Source: Kurthia sibirica (lineage in GTDB: Bacteria > Bacillota > Bacilli > Bacillales_A > Planococcaceae). From it: 64,000 nucleotides of DNA. Both the position numbers and the translations under genes were made by a program. Where the stretch lies: assembly GCF_003143975.1 (NCBI RefSeq), contig NZ_QFVR01000016.1:1-64000 (forward strand), read 5' to 3'. Within the stretch, counting starts at the first letter, position 1; every line of letters begins with the position of its first letter. A model generated the notes under the pieces. The model did no database searches, was not told the DNA's origin, and saw nothing but the letters and a program-made list of their open reading frames with translations. Positions 47,598 to 56,569 of the stretch are shown here, in pieces.

Positions 47598-48601
47598 TAG
47601 AAGCCCTCCTCTTTTTTCACTAATTTTTTTGTTCTCGGATCGATAAATGGATACGTAATATCCGCCATAATATTTGCGATAATAATACCCATTGTAATAA
47701 AAAGGAATATCCCTTGTAATAGAATAAAGTCGCGCGCATTTACTGCACCATATAATAGACTACCAATTCCTGGATACGAGAAGACAGACTCAATCACTAC
47801 AGCTCCACCAATTAGTGTGCCAAGTCCCATCATAATATGCGTATACACTGGTAAAAATGCATTGCGTAAACCATGATTTAAAATAAGTCTCACTTTCCGA
47901 ACTCCTTTTGCTTCCGCTAGAATGATATAATCTTGCCCAAGCGATTCAAGCATAGAAGAACGAGTCAATAAATAATTTGACCCAACGGTAGCTATACATA
48001 AAGTTGTGATTGGTAATACCAAATGCCAAGCAATATCTTTCAACTGGCCAAAGACAGACGGCGGTGCCACAAGCGCCTTTGCACCGAATGTTGGAAACCA
48101 TCCTAAATTAACAGCAAATAGTGCAATCAATACCATACCAATCCAAAAGCCTGGTACAGCCTGAAATGTTAACATCGTTGTTAACATCGCTGTATCTCTT
48201 TTCTTGCCACGATTCCACGCGGAATATGCACCAATTAAAATACCGATGACTGCACTCAATAACATCGCTGGTAACACAAGTACGATTGTCCACGGTAAGT
48301 AATCCAGTATGACGTCAATTACGGGCCTTGAATATTGAATAGATTCACCTAAATTAAATGTTGCAATACCTTTTAAATAGTCTATGTATTGGTGGAACAA
48401 AGTCCCATCGAGTCCCATAGTGGCTAGAACATGCTGTCTTTCCGCATCACTTAATTCCCTTAATGTTCCTTCATCATAAAAGGATAAAAGCGGATCTCCA
48501 GGTGCGAGTCGTGGCAGGATAAAATTAATTGTTACTGCTACAAATAGCACAATTGCATATTGAAGAAGCTTTTTCACAAACATGATCGAATTGGTTTTCA
48601 A
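47597..48601 (-). CDS. Peptide/nickel-type ABC importer permease (DppB/NikB-like)
   Basis: A 334-residue membrane protein with an N-terminal helix, the conserved FILPRLAPGDPLLSF (about residues 27-41), and an EAA loop in DYIILAEAKGVRKVRLILNH (about 224-243). About six helices. It forms the translocation channel with the permease half of the fusion protein. Confidence 0.94.
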   Translation of the reverse strand: MKTNSIMFVKKLLQYAIVLFVAVTINFILPRLAPGDPLLSFYDEGTLRELSDAERQHVLATMGLDGTLFHQYIDYLKGIATFNLGESIQYSRPVIDVILDYLPWTIVLVLPAMLLSAVIGILIGAYSAWNRGKKRDTAMLTTMLTFQAVPGFWIGMVLIALFAVNLGWFPTFGAKALVAPPSVFGQLKDIAWHLVLPITTLCIATVGSNYLLTRSSMLESLGQDYIILAEAKGVRKVRLILNHGLRNAFLPVYTHIMMGLGTLIGGAVVIESVFSYPGIGSLLYGAVNARDFILLQGIFLFITMGIIIANIMADITYPFIDPRTKKLVKKEEGF

Positions 48602-48625
48602 TGTACTTGCCCCACCTTTTAATCA

Positions 48626-50257
48626 TTATTTTGATAGTAAATCTGGTGTAGTCGTAGACACTTCTTTTTGAACAGCACGCGATAAAAATGAGTACTTATT
48701 AATAATGCCAAAACCTAATGTTTCTACATAACCATCATATTTTTTGGCATTATACGCATAAACAGCTTCTGGATAATATAGTGATATCGCCGTTGGCTGT
48801 GCATTGTATAGCGTTTGAAGTTTGAACGATACAGCTTTACGTGCTTCAGCTGTACTAGTAGCTTCCCACTCTTTTTGCAATGAATCCATTGCTGGATAGC
48901 TAAGATCTTTTGTCCATAAATAACCTGATCGATTCGACATGATGAATTGATCGGGATCTGCTGCGCCATGTGGCCCGATTAACGAGACATACAGATCATA
49001 ATTTTTATCATTTGAATCTGCTGCAAATGTAGTAGGCTCTTCCGCCTTAACATGGACATCAAATCCTACATCTGCTAATTGTTTTTTGATTAATTCAGCA
49101 ACTCTTACATAAATCGGTTCATTTGAAGCAACTATTAATTTGAATGTTACTTTTTTGCCCGCTTGATTTTCTCTGAAACTATCACCATCTAGATCTTTAT
49201 AGCCTAATTTATCAAATGCTGTGATTGCTGCATTTTGATCAAAGGGTTGTTTATTTGTTGGGTTGGTCCAAGGTGAATCTTTATGGGGATAGCCTTCAAC
49301 ACCTGAAACACCAGAGCCGACTGTTTTCACAAGTGCATCTTGATTGATAGCATTTGATAAGGCTGCACGGAATGTTTCATCTGCAAATGGCTCTTTCGTA
49401 AAGTTCATCCCTAACTGAACAATTGATAAGGCAGAGACTTTTGCTAATTTAAAATCAGAAGACAGCAGAGATGATTCTAATTCCGTTGGAACAGTCCGTT
49501 TTGAAATATCAATTTCACCGGTTTTTAAAGCATTAAACATCGCAGTCGAATCCGAAATAATTGGCAGGTTTATTTTGGATACAGTTGGCTCGCCTTTAAA
49601 GTAATCTGTATTTGCTTGTAACGTATAATGATCACCAGCTTTATATTCCGTTAATTTATACGGCCCTGTACCAATTGCTAATTCTGTTACTTTACGTGGG
49701 TTTTCTACACCTTTCCAAATATGTTCTGGTAAAATTGGTAAGTCTGCAAATGTAATGGTGTCTAATTGCGGACAAGCATATTCACATGTAAAAGTAAGAG
49801 TTTTACCGTCTTTGGCAATATCAATAGCTTTAATACTAGGCACTTCATTTACATGATGCGTATAGCGATTTTGTGCACCATCACGATAATATTCATATGT
49901 AAATTTAACATCCTCCGCTGTGAATTTTTGGTTATCCTGCCATTTGATACCGTCACGAACGACTACTGTCCACGTCGTATCATTTTCTTTTGTTACTTTT
50001 TCAGCTAACCAAGGGATCGGTTTTTCAATATATGGTGAGGAAGCCATTAATTTGTCGTAAACCATTTCATTAATCCAATCTTCACTCTCTGTATACAAGT
50101 TAATTGGTCCAAAATCATTTGGTATACCAACAGTTAATTCTTTTGCTACTGATGCATTTGTTGATACATCAGTTGTCTGATCAACTGCTTTTCCACAACC
50201 AATTAACAGCGTAGCGTATGCCGTGACAACAAATAGTAATCTCAAAATTTTCTTCAT
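48626..50257 (-). CDS. Peptide/nickel-type ABC importer solute-binding lipoprotein
   Basis: A 543-residue extracellular-solute-binding protein, family 5. The lipobox is LIGC (cysteine at 21). ELAIGTGPYKLTEYKAGD and YDLYVSLIGPHGAADPDQF are typical of DppA/NikA/CntA proteins. First gene of the ten-gene operon. The ATG at 50257 follows AAGCGGGGGAATTGGC. The upstream Fur box suggests iron-linked cargo such as a metallophore complex; the sequence alone does not identify it. Confidence 0.93.
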   Translation of the reverse strand: MKKILRLLFVVTAYATLLIGCGKAVDQTTDVSTNASVAKELTVGIPNDFGPINLYTESEDWINEMVYDKLMASSPYIEKPIPWLAEKVTKENDTTWTVVVRDGIKWQDNQKFTAEDVKFTYEYYRDGAQNRYTHHVNEVPSIKAIDIAKDGKTLTFTCEYACPQLDTITFADLPILPEHIWKGVENPRKVTELAIGTGPYKLTEYKAGDHYTLQANTDYFKGEPTVSKINLPIISDSTAMFNALKTGEIDISKRTVPTELESSLLSSDFKLAKVSALSIVQLGMNFTKEPFADETFRAALSNAINQDALVKTVGSGVSGVEGYPHKDSPWTNPTNKQPFDQNAAITAFDKLGYKDLDGDSFRENQAGKKVTFKLIVASNEPIYVRVAELIKKQLADVGFDVHVKAEEPTTFAADSNDKNYDLYVSLIGPHGAADPDQFIMSNRSGYLWTKDLSYPAMDSLQKEWEATSTAEARKAVSFKLQTLYNAQPTAISLYYPEAVYAYNAKKYDGYVETLGFGIINKYSFLSRAVQKEVSTTTPDLLSK

Positions 50258-50294
50258 GCCAATTCCCCCGCTTAATTTTTTTATTTACTCTAGC

Positions 50295-50323
50295 AATATA
50301 CCAACGTTGATAATGATTATCAA
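50295..50323 (-). promoter_or_regulatory. Promoter with a perfect Fur box for the ten-gene operon
   Basis: On the minus strand -35 TTGATA (50318-50323) and -10 TATATT (50295-50300) are separated by exactly 17 bases. TGATAATGATTATCA (50308-50322) equals the 7-1-7 Bacillus Fur consensus with no mismatch and overlaps the -35 and spacer. Iron-loaded Fur would block RNA polymerase; iron starvation would open the operon. Confidence 0.88.
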
Positions 50324-50439
50324 TACCATTTAGAGGACGACTTTTAATAATTTTCTACTGCCATCTACCTTTAAAGCCTCTTTATAATAATTTCTTATGA
50401 TTACATCATGATTTGTAATAGTTCATGATGATCTAGGCA

Positions 50440-50756
50440 AAATAAGGTTCTATGTCAATTATTGAGGTGGCGTGATTTGGATTTTTCAAATCACGCTACT
50501 TTTTCTATTTGTTCGTTTCGGACAAATGCTTTCCGCTGGCAAATCGCCTTTATAATCATCAATTGCAATCGCTTTAGGTAATAGAACCAGTTCAGTTATT
50601 TCTTTTTAGGTGACTTTTTTCTCAGCAATTAAAGTATGTGTTAAATATGATAAGCTCACATCTCCTACGGAATTAGTTGAGGCGAGGCTCGCGGAAAGTA
50701 TCGAGCAGAAGTGGTATTGTTTGAAAACCTCAACAAATAGTATTGAACCCAAAATA
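50440..50756 (-). pseudogene. ISL3-family transposase remnant
   Basis: On the minus strand around 50540-50600 the sequence encodes LPKAIAIDDYKGD, nearly identical to LPKAIAIDEYKGD in the larger ISL3 fragment at 62706. A further stretch near 50610-50640 resembles the preceding part of that transposase. GGTTCTAT at about 50450 recalls the IS end seen at 57659 and 62479. A 12-bp hairpin (50468-50499) followed by T5 lies at the left side. The rest is too decayed to align. Confidence 0.65.
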
Positions 50757-50790
50757 AAAAGACAGGTATCATCACTCTACCTGTCTTTTT
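50757..50790 (-). terminator. Terminator of the LysR gene
   Basis: The stem AAAGACAGGTA / TACCTGTCTTT has A and T runs on both sides. It overlaps the end of the LysR gene. Confidence 0.85.
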
Positions 50791-51667
50791 ATTTCTTCAT
50801 ATTTTCTTTTAATGCATCATAATAATCTTTTTCTGATTCTGATAATGTATAACCCCGTTTAATCATAACGGCATTTTGTCTAATGATCGTCATACCTTTT
50901 ACATAACGAATGACAATATTCTCTTGATGAATCGTCGTACTATTATTAGGAACAAATGCGATGCCCATCTTTTGGGAAACACCTTTTACAATTAAACTGA
51001 AATCAGACATTTGAGCATATTCTGGAAAAATATCTTTTTCTTCTATCTTAGAGCGTATGCGGTGATTAATATGGACACAAGTTGGTAAAAGTATTTTTTC
51101 ACCATTTAAGTCCTTGGCATATATAACTTTTCTAGTAGCCAAAGAATGATCATTTGGTATGGCAAGAACAAAATTTTCTTCAAATAAAATATCCGTTGTA
51201 CAAATGGTAGCCAGGTCCTCATCTTCTTCATAATAAGGCATGATTGCAAATGCCGTTTGATCATTCATTATCTTTTCTTTCAGTTCATTATAGCCATAAC
51301 TTCTTATTTCATATAGATGTTTTTTACCAATATCATTTTTACTAAATAATTCATTAAAAAAGAACGTTGCTAAATAATGGCTCACATAGATTGAAATTGC
51401 TTGTTCTGTTTTTAACGGTTCTTCCATTTTATTTATTAAATTTGAATTTAGATCCAAAATTGATTGTGCATAATGTAAAAATTGCTCGCCCTTTTGCGTC
51501 AACATCACTTCTCCATTTTCGCGATTGATTAATTGCACTGCATATTGTTTTTCCAATATTTTAATATGCTGACTAATCGTTGGTTGTGAGCAGTAAAGAT
51601 GTTTTGCAGTACTCGTAAATGATTTATATTTAGCTAAAGTAACAAATGTTTTAAACTTATCGAGCAT
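50789..51667 (-). CDS. LysR-family transcriptional regulator
   Basis: A 292-residue regulator. The N-terminal winged helix is classic LysR (FVTLAKYKSFTSTAKHLYCS then QPTISQHIKILE). The C-terminal domain is the PBP2-type co-inducer fold (LATICTTDILFEENFVLAIP). ATG at 51667 is chosen for its AGGGGA site; the open frame continues 13 codons upstream without one. It lies upstream of, and on the same strand as, the Fur-controlled operon, separated by IS debris and a terminator. Regulation of that operon is possible but not shown. Confidence 0.92.
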   Translation of the reverse strand: MLDKFKTFVTLAKYKSFTSTAKHLYCSQPTISQHIKILEKQYAVQLINRENGEVMLTQKGEQFLHYAQSILDLNSNLINKMEEPLKTEQAISIYVSHYLATFFFNELFSKNDIGKKHLYEIRSYGYNELKEKIMNDQTAFAIMPYYEEDEDLATICTTDILFEENFVLAIPNDHSLATRKVIYAKDLNGEKILLPTCVHINHRIRSKIEEKDIFPEYAQMSDFSLIVKGVSQKMGIAFVPNNSTTIHQENIVIRYVKGMTIIRQNAVMIKRGYTLSESEKDYYDALKENMKK

Positions 51668-51684
51668 CAAAAAAAATCCCCTAT

Positions 51685-51699
51685 CAATATTGATTATCA
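51685..51699 (-). promoter_or_regulatory. Weak Fur-like box before the LysR gene
   Basis: CAATATTGATTATCA on the plus strand matches 11 of 14 positions of the 7-1-7 Fur consensus. It lies just upstream of the LysR ribosome site, near a TATAAT on the minus strand (51707-51712). Confidence 0.35.
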
Positions 51700-51745
51700 C
51701 TCTCAATTATAACCTAGAAATCTTTTTCTCGCTAGAAATTAAAAA

Positions 51746-51773
51746 ATTGTCGCTCTTGTTACTTAGCGACAAT
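51746..51773 (-). terminator. Terminator after the GIY-YIG gene
   Basis: The stem ATTGTCGCT / AGCGACAAT has A6 on its low side, giving a T run on the minus strand. Confidence 0.8.
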
Positions 51774-51778
51774 GTTTA

Positions 51779-52114
51779 TTATTTTTGATTATATACAGGT
51801 TTTATTTTTTCAATCCAATAGGCTTCTCTTTTTGCCAATTCTTTTTTCACATCGTAATTGCCACTAGTAGGCTTCTTTAGTGTCTCATTGACTGCTATTA
51901 CAAAGTTATCTTCGCCGAATTCCTGCCATTCTTTTTGGACAATTTTATTCATATACGTACCTAACTTCAATTGAAACTGTACGCCGTTTAAACGTTTTAA
52001 ATTATTTAAAGCTCCAATATATACTTTGCCATTTTTATTATTTGTAATGGAATAAATACCCGCTTCAATTGGTATTTCTTTGTATTGTTCTTGTAATTCT
52101 TTTTTATGACCCAT
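51779..52114 (-). CDS. GIY-YIG nuclease-fold protein
   Basis: A 111-residue single-domain protein. GIYSITNNKNGKVYIGALNN (residues 19-38) carries the two namesake motifs, and LKR follows with the conserved arginine position. EFGEDNFVIAV is the usual third strand. Such small proteins resemble the catalytic part of homing or repair endonucleases; no DNA-binding domain is attached. Role unknown. AAGGAG precedes the ATG. Confidence 0.8.
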   Translation of the reverse strand: MGHKKELQEQYKEIPIEAGIYSITNNKNGKVYIGALNNLKRLNGVQFQLKLGTYMNKIVQKEWQEFGEDNFVIAVNETLKKPTSGNYDVKKELAKREAYWIEKIKPVYNQK

Positions 52115-52203
52115 CTGTTCGTACTCCTTTTCGCGTTAGCAAGACAGATACTCACAATTATAAAATAACAATTGCATATCGTCCTCCCATACATTCATTT
52201 TAC

Positions 52204-52950
52204 TTACTTCAACCAATACTCACTACCATCTGCTAAGCGATCGACAAAACCATATTCGATTAAGTAGCGTCTAAGCGTAACAAAGTCATCAAATTTCTCA
52301 GCGATTATAGCATTCAATTCTTTTTCACTATATTTTCTTCCTTCTTCAAAATTCTGTGCAATGGCCCGTAAGACAATTATTTTATGTTTTTGTTTTTTAG
52401 GAAATCTTGCTAATTTCCCATTTAAACCCTCTGGGAAATTCTTTTCCAATATTTCTTGTTGTTCTTTTTCAGTCACATTATAACGATCGTCTATCATTGT
52501 TGCTGTCTGGTGTACTGGAACAAAATCATCTGCATTATTTTCACGTTGTTTTAGCAGATGCATTAATGTTAAAAAAACCTTTGCTTGCTTCTCTTTTTCC
52601 CTAAGCGCAAAACGATGCTGACGAATCGTTGATATACTACCTATTTCTAATTCTGCTTGTATCTCTTTATCGCCTTTGCCTTCATAAAAAGCTGTCATCA
52701 AATTACTTTGGTGTTCTGTTAAGCCAGTCATTTTTTTATTTTGCTCTATAAAAAAGGTAAAGACAGAGTCGTGTTTTATTGTGATATGAAGCTTCATGAA
52801 CTTTTCTGCTTCGTACATTATGTCTTCTTTCATATAAACAATGCCTTTTTCTATTTTATGATTGCATAGTAAACAGCTAAAGTATTCTTCTTGCTCTTGA
52901 TACCCTTTTATAAGTTGTTCGACCTTTACTTCATCCATATCATATTTCAT
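52204..52950 (-). CDS. DUF2087 transcriptional-regulator-like protein
   Basis: A 248-residue protein. Residues 20-60 have a CLLC pair and two histidines (LHITIKH), a probable zinc finger. Residues about 77-105 look like a LuxR-type helix-turn-helix (GLTEHQSNLMTAFYEGKGDK). The last 75 residues are a DUF2087 domain (LARFPKKQKHKIIVLRAIA, ending DRLADGSEYW). Proteins of this build occur across Bacillales; the regulated genes are unknown. Confidence 0.82.
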   Translation of the reverse strand: MKYDMDEVKVEQLIKGYQEQEEYFSCLLCNHKIEKGIVYMKEDIMYEAEKFMKLHITIKHDSVFTFFIEQNKKMTGLTEHQSNLMTAFYEGKGDKEIQAELEIGSISTIRQHRFALREKEKQAKVFLTLMHLLKQRENNADDFVPVHQTATMIDDRYNVTEKEQQEILEKNFPEGLNGKLARFPKKQKHKIIVLRAIAQNFEEGRKYSEKELNAIIAEKFDDFVTLRRYLIEYGFVDRLADGSEYWLK

Positions 52951-53038
52951 CTTTGCACCTCTTCATCATCATTTTATAAACATATTATCATTTTGTTTAT
53001 AATTAAGCAAACAAATATATTTTTTGTTCAATAAAAAA

Positions 53039-53060
53039 ACAGAAATCATTTGATTTCTGT
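53039..53060 (-). terminator. Terminator after ytmA
   Basis: The stem ACAGAAATCA / TGATTTCTGT has A7 on its low side. Confidence 0.85.
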
Positions 53061-53066
53061 TTTGTT

Positions 53067-53855
53067 TTATTGTGCTTTCATCCATTGTAGAGCAGCAGCC
53101 ACAACCTCTTGATTTAGTTGACCTGGAAAGTAGTGATTCAAATCCGGATAATACCATGTTTCGACTTTTTTTGACTGTTTTTTTAATGCATTTTCTAAAA
53201 GTTGGGCATGAGATAGCTGGACATGATCATCTAATTCTCCATGAATAATCAATACTGGAATTGTCAGTTCATCTAGATGTTTCAATGCGGATCTCGCTTC
53301 ATAATTTTCTGGTACGCGAGACGGTGTACCACCAATCACGCGTTTCATCATACGGCGCATATCAACACGTTCTTTATACGTCAATTCCACATCAGAAACG
53401 CCACCCCAAGTTACCAGTGACGTAATATCTTCACGTTTTATGGCTGTCCATAATGCCATAATACCACCTCTAGAAAAGGCATAGAGATGAATTCTCTGTG
53501 ATGAACAATATTTTTTAAGTACGTCAACACCTGCAATGGCATCATAACGATCTGCACCTGCAAATTCGTCCTTCCCCTGTCCACCACGATTCCCTCTATA
53601 ATATGGAGCAAATACGACAAAGCCTTGTGATGCAAATTGTGCAATCCTTGCAGGCCTAACCATACCGATCGATTGTATGCCACCACGTAAATACAAAATA
53701 CCTTCATAGTTTCCATCTACTATTGGCTCAGCAAGCATTCCCTTTACCAGAAGCCCTTCAGACCAATAGGTAATTTCTGTTAATTGCACATGTGGATTAG
53801 GTGATGGATACACTCTTTTGAAGAATATATCACCATTAACAATTTTCACGTTCAC
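53067..53855 (-). CDS. ytmA: Alpha/beta hydrolase YtmA (S9-like)
   Basis: A 262-residue cytoplasmic hydrolase of the S9/dienelactone-hydrolase type. The nucleophile elbow is AFSRGG (around residue 127), the acid is in HGELDDHVQ, and the catalytic His in DLNHYF. GILYLRGG near residue 53 supplies the oxyanion strand. It matches B. subtilis YtmA in length and setting. Starts are GTG codons (53855 or 53849, the latter better spaced from AAAGGA). It overlaps the end of ytkD by about 20 bases, so the two are coupled. Confidence 0.87.
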   Translation of the reverse strand: MNVKIVNGDIFFKRVYPSPNPHVQLTEITYWSEGLLVKGMLAEPIVDGNYEGILYLRGGIQSIGMVRPARIAQFASQGFVVFAPYYRGNRGGQGKDEFAGADRYDAIAGVDVLKKYCSSQRIHLYAFSRGGIMALWTAIKREDITSLVTWGGVSDVELTYKERVDMRRMMKRVIGGTPSRVPENYEARSALKHLDELTIPVLIIHGELDDHVQLSHAQLLENALKKQSKKVETWYYPDLNHYFPGQLNQEVVAAALQWMKAQ

Positions 53856-54300
53856 TCATCCTTTCAAGCATTTTCTTCATGCCTGAATCCTTCATATGAA
53901 AACTCAAATTTTCAGCATTATTAAATTCTTCTTCTGTTAATAATACGAGACCATTTGTTTCGCGCGGTTTGAACTCTGGTTGTATTGATGCGACATTTGC
54001 AACGAATACTGCCTTTGCAAATGGTTGATCATCTTGTACTAAATAAGTTGCTAACCACTCTATATTTGTAATAATCGCTCCTGTTTCCTCTGCCATTTCC
54101 CTTGCCGCTGCTACTGCTAAATCTTCTCCCACTTCAGCCTTACCACCTGGAAATTCGATACCGCGTATCGGATGATCAGTCAGTACCCAAAGCCCCTTAT
54201 ATTTTGCAATTACTAATACATGTGTTGCTTGAATAGGAAAGGCATTTTTTTTGAAAGATAATTCGACGCCAGTACCGTTTAAATCTGTATATGAAAACAT
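53836..54300 (-). CDS. ytkD: Nudix hydrolase YtkD
   Basis: A 154-residue Nudix pyrophosphohydrolase. The Nudix box is complete (GGKAEVGEDLAVAAAREMAE then ETG). In B. subtilis YtkD hydrolyses 8-oxo-dGTP and also removes pyrophosphate from RNA 5' ends. ATG at 54300 has AAGGAG eight bases upstream; two GTG codons just before it are closer to, or inside, the ribosome site. First gene of ytkD-ytmA. Confidence 0.9.
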   Translation of the reverse strand: MFSYTDLNGTGVELSFKKNAFPIQATHVLVIAKYKGLWVLTDHPIRGIEFPGGKAEVGEDLAVAAAREMAEETGAIITNIEWLATYLVQDDQPFAKAVFVANVASIQPEFKPRETNGLVLLTEEEFNNAENLSFHMKDSGMKKMLERMSERENC

Positions 54301-54645
54301 CACTATCACTCCTTGTATCTTCAGTGTAGCCCATTGTCAAAGCTACTTCAACTTGCATCGATAACATAGGGGTAACTAACTCTTTTCTACGATTCTAATG
54401 CTTCTAAAAAAGAAAGGGAGGAGCCTTTTTCTATTTAGCTAATCATGTCAATTTCGACAGCAAATAAGGCTGAAAAACCAACTTTTAGCACAAGCTATTT
54501 CTTGATTTTTTTCATAAAGATTGCCTATTGTAAAGAGATTTATTTTGGTATTTGATCACATTATTTTCATAAAAGTACTATTATTTTTCAATATTTTTAT
54601 AGTATATTTATCTAGCAATAAATTTCATTTTAAGGAGGTAGAAAC
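54301..54645. other. Intergenic gap between ytkD and the Cj0069-family gene
   Basis: About 345 AT-rich bases separating two divergent genes. It must hold both promoters; TATAGT near 54600 is a plausible -10 for the plus-strand gene. I see no repeat or gene. Confidence 0.5.
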
Positions 54646-55683
54646 ATGTCGAAAAAAGTTATATTTTTCGAGGTACAAGGTGGTAGTGACAAGGGTCCTG
54701 ATGGCTACAGAAAAGATACAATGCCGATGGTACATGCTTTAGAACGGCGTGGGTATGCAGCGGAGGTCATCTTTTATGATTTTGACAACCAACAAGCTAT
54801 TTTCAACTATGTTTTAGCACATGGTATTGCTTATGTATCACGCATAAATCCAGGGAATTTAAAGCATGAATCGGCGTATTTTTCTATGCTACGTCAGCTT
54901 TGTGAAGAAGGCATTATCGCAATGCCACATCCAGACGCCATGATTGGCTATGGCGCGAAGGATGCCCTCGTAAAACTAACAGATACATCACTCGTACCAA
55001 ACGATACGTTTGCGTACTATACGATTAAGGAACTATTCGAGAATTTCCCTTCATCACTAGCAAAGGGCGAGCGCGTTTTGAAACAAAACCGCGGTTCTAC
55101 CGGAGAAGGTATCTGGCGAGTTGCACTAGTAGATGGAGGACAAGATATTCTACATACAACCACAAAGATTAAATGTACAGAAGCAAAGGATAATCATGTG
55201 GAGTATTGGGAACTCGGAGAATTTATGGCATTTTGTGAAAAGTATATCGTTGGTGATAATGGTATGCTTATCGATATGCCTTTTTTACCGCGTATTAAAG
55301 AGGGTGAAATTCGCTTACTTATGTTACAAGATCGTCCAATCCATGTTGTGCATAAAAAGCCATATGACAGCGAAGATGCTTTTAGCGCTACACTTTTTTC
55401 TGGTGCACACTATCGCTATGATCAACCAGAACAGTGGCAGCATTTAGTATCTTCATTTTTAATGCAGTTACCTGAAATTACACAATTGCTTGGTGGCTAT
55501 GATTTACCTTTGATTTGGACAGCTGATTTTATTTTGGATACGACAAGTGACGGACATGATACGTATATTCTTGGTGAAATGAACTGCTCTTGCGTCGGAT
55601 TTACATCTCAATTAGAATTAGCAGAGGAAGTTGCTGAAGCAATTATATCAAGTATTTTAGCTGCTCATACATCCATCGCATAA
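54646..55683 (+). CDS. Cj0069-family ATP-grasp-like protein
   Basis: A 345-residue soluble protein of the Cj0069 family. It has an ATP-grasp-like arrangement: LKQNRGSTGEGIWRV (around residue 145) as the glycine-rich loop and WTADFILD with LGEMNCSCVGF near the end as the metal/ATP site. This suggests an amide-forming ligase, but the substrate is unknown. TAAGGAGG precedes the ATG. It is monocistronic with a strong terminator. Confidence 0.8.
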   Translation: MSKKVIFFEVQGGSDKGPDGYRKDTMPMVHALERRGYAAEVIFYDFDNQQAIFNYVLAHGIAYVSRINPGNLKHESAYFSMLRQLCEEGIIAMPHPDAMIGYGAKDALVKLTDTSLVPNDTFAYYTIKELFENFPSSLAKGERVLKQNRGSTGEGIWRVALVDGGQDILHTTTKIKCTEAKDNHVEYWELGEFMAFCEKYIVGDNGMLIDMPFLPRIKEGEIRLLMLQDRPIHVVHKKPYDSEDAFSATLFSGAHYRYDQPEQWQHLVSSFLMQLPEITQLLGGYDLPLIWTADFILDTTSDGHDTYILGEMNCSCVGFTSQLELAEEVAEAIISSILAAHTSIA

Positions 55684-55693
55684 GCGCATCAAA

Positions 55694-55733
55694 AAGGGTA
55701 TGTAAAACGAATTAATTCGTTTTACATACCCTT
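55694..55733. terminator. Bidirectional terminator
   Basis: An 18-bp near-perfect stem (AAGGGTATGTAAAACGAA and its complement) lies between the convergent Cj0069-family and GlsB-like genes. Confidence 0.9.
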
Positions 55734-55737
55734 TATA

Positions 55738-55998
55738 TTATGCTGCTTTTTTTGAAAAACTCTTCATTATAAAGCTAACAATTAAAATTAAGACAATACA
55801 GCCAATTAGTGCTGGGAATACATAGAACTTACTTACTTGCCAACCCCAATCACCTAAAATAACACTACCAAGCCAAGCACCAACGATACCAGCAATAATA
55901 TTACCAATAACGCCACCAGGAACGTCTTTTTTAACAATAAGTCCAGCTATCCATCCTAAAATACCACCTATAATGATATACCATAAAAATGAAAACAT
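55738..55998 (-). CDS. GlsB/YeaQ/YmgE-family small membrane protein
   Basis: An 86-residue protein with three hydrophobic helices. WYIIIGGILGWIAGLIVKKD and IIAGIVGAWLGSVILG are the hallmark glycine-rich segments of this general-stress membrane family (transglycosylase-associated name in some databases). It ends with KSFSKKAA. Function unknown. Confidence 0.92.
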   Translation of the reverse strand: MFSFLWYIIIGGILGWIAGLIVKKDVPGGVIGNIIAGIVGAWLGSVILGDWGWQVSKFYVFPALIGCIVLILIVSFIMKSFSKKAA

Positions 55999-56156
55999 TG
56001 GTCAACACTCCCTTCTATACTAACTATTATTTCCCTCTTCCATGACAGTTAAACAATTTAAACAAAAAAAATGCACATTTTCACAACTCAAGCACTATAC
56101 TGTCGTTACAACATATAATTTAGTATACTAAAGAATAGTTATGGGGGGGTTCAACT

Positions 56157-56318
56157 ATGACAGTTGCATGGCTTGCTATTTTACCAGTTGTCTTCATTAC
56201 GATTGGCTTCGCTAGTTATTTAGTTTACTTCGTTATCCGTAATAATAACCACTCGCATAAATACATCGATGCAAAACCAAATGACACTAATCACGTTCCT
56301 AAGAAAGAAGAATTATGA
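56157..56318 (+). CDS. ytzI: Small membrane protein, YtzI-like
   Basis: A 53-residue protein with one transmembrane helix (residues 5-27, [20 protein letters not shown]) and a polar, basic tail ending PKKEEL. GGGGGGG upstream serves as a ribosome site. It overlaps yidD by four bases. Position next to yidD (ytjA) and size fit B. subtilis YtzI. Function unknown. Confidence 0.75.
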   Translation: MTVAWLAILPVVFITIGFASYLVYFVIRNNNHSHKYIDAKPNDTNHVPKKEEL

Positions 56319-56551
56319 TGAAACATCTAATCGTTTTACTTTTTCGCTTTTATCAAAAAGCAATCTCACCTCTAAAACCACCAAGTTGTCGCTTTTATCC
56401 AACATGTTCCAACTATGGTATAGAGGCTTTACAAACACATGGTGCCATTAAAGGCACACTTTTAACAATCTATCGTATATTACGTTGCCAACCCTTTTCA
56501 AAAGGTGGTTTCGACCCAGTTCCAGCAAAATGGCCATCGAAAAAAAAATAA
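56315..56551 (+). CDS. yidD: Membrane protein insertion efficiency factor YidD
   Basis: A 78-residue protein. [20 protein letters not shown] (residues 12-31), then [16 protein letters not shown] and [14 protein letters not shown], is the complete YidD signature with its conserved cysteines. It assists YidC/SpoIIIJ-dependent membrane insertion. B. subtilis ytjA is the counterpart. A hairpin terminator (56534-56561, then T5) overlaps the stop. Confidence 0.95.
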   Translation: MMKHLIVLLFRFYQKAISPLKPPSCRFYPTCSNYGIEALQTHGAIKGTLLTIYRILRCQPFSKGGFDPVPAKWPSKKK

Positions 56552-56566
56552 TTTTCGATGGTTTTT
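56534..56566 (+). terminator. yidD terminator
   Basis: The stem CCATCGAAAA / TTTTCGATGG is followed by TTTTT; the left arm lies within the last codons of yidD. Confidence 0.8.
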
Positions 56567-56569
56567 CTA

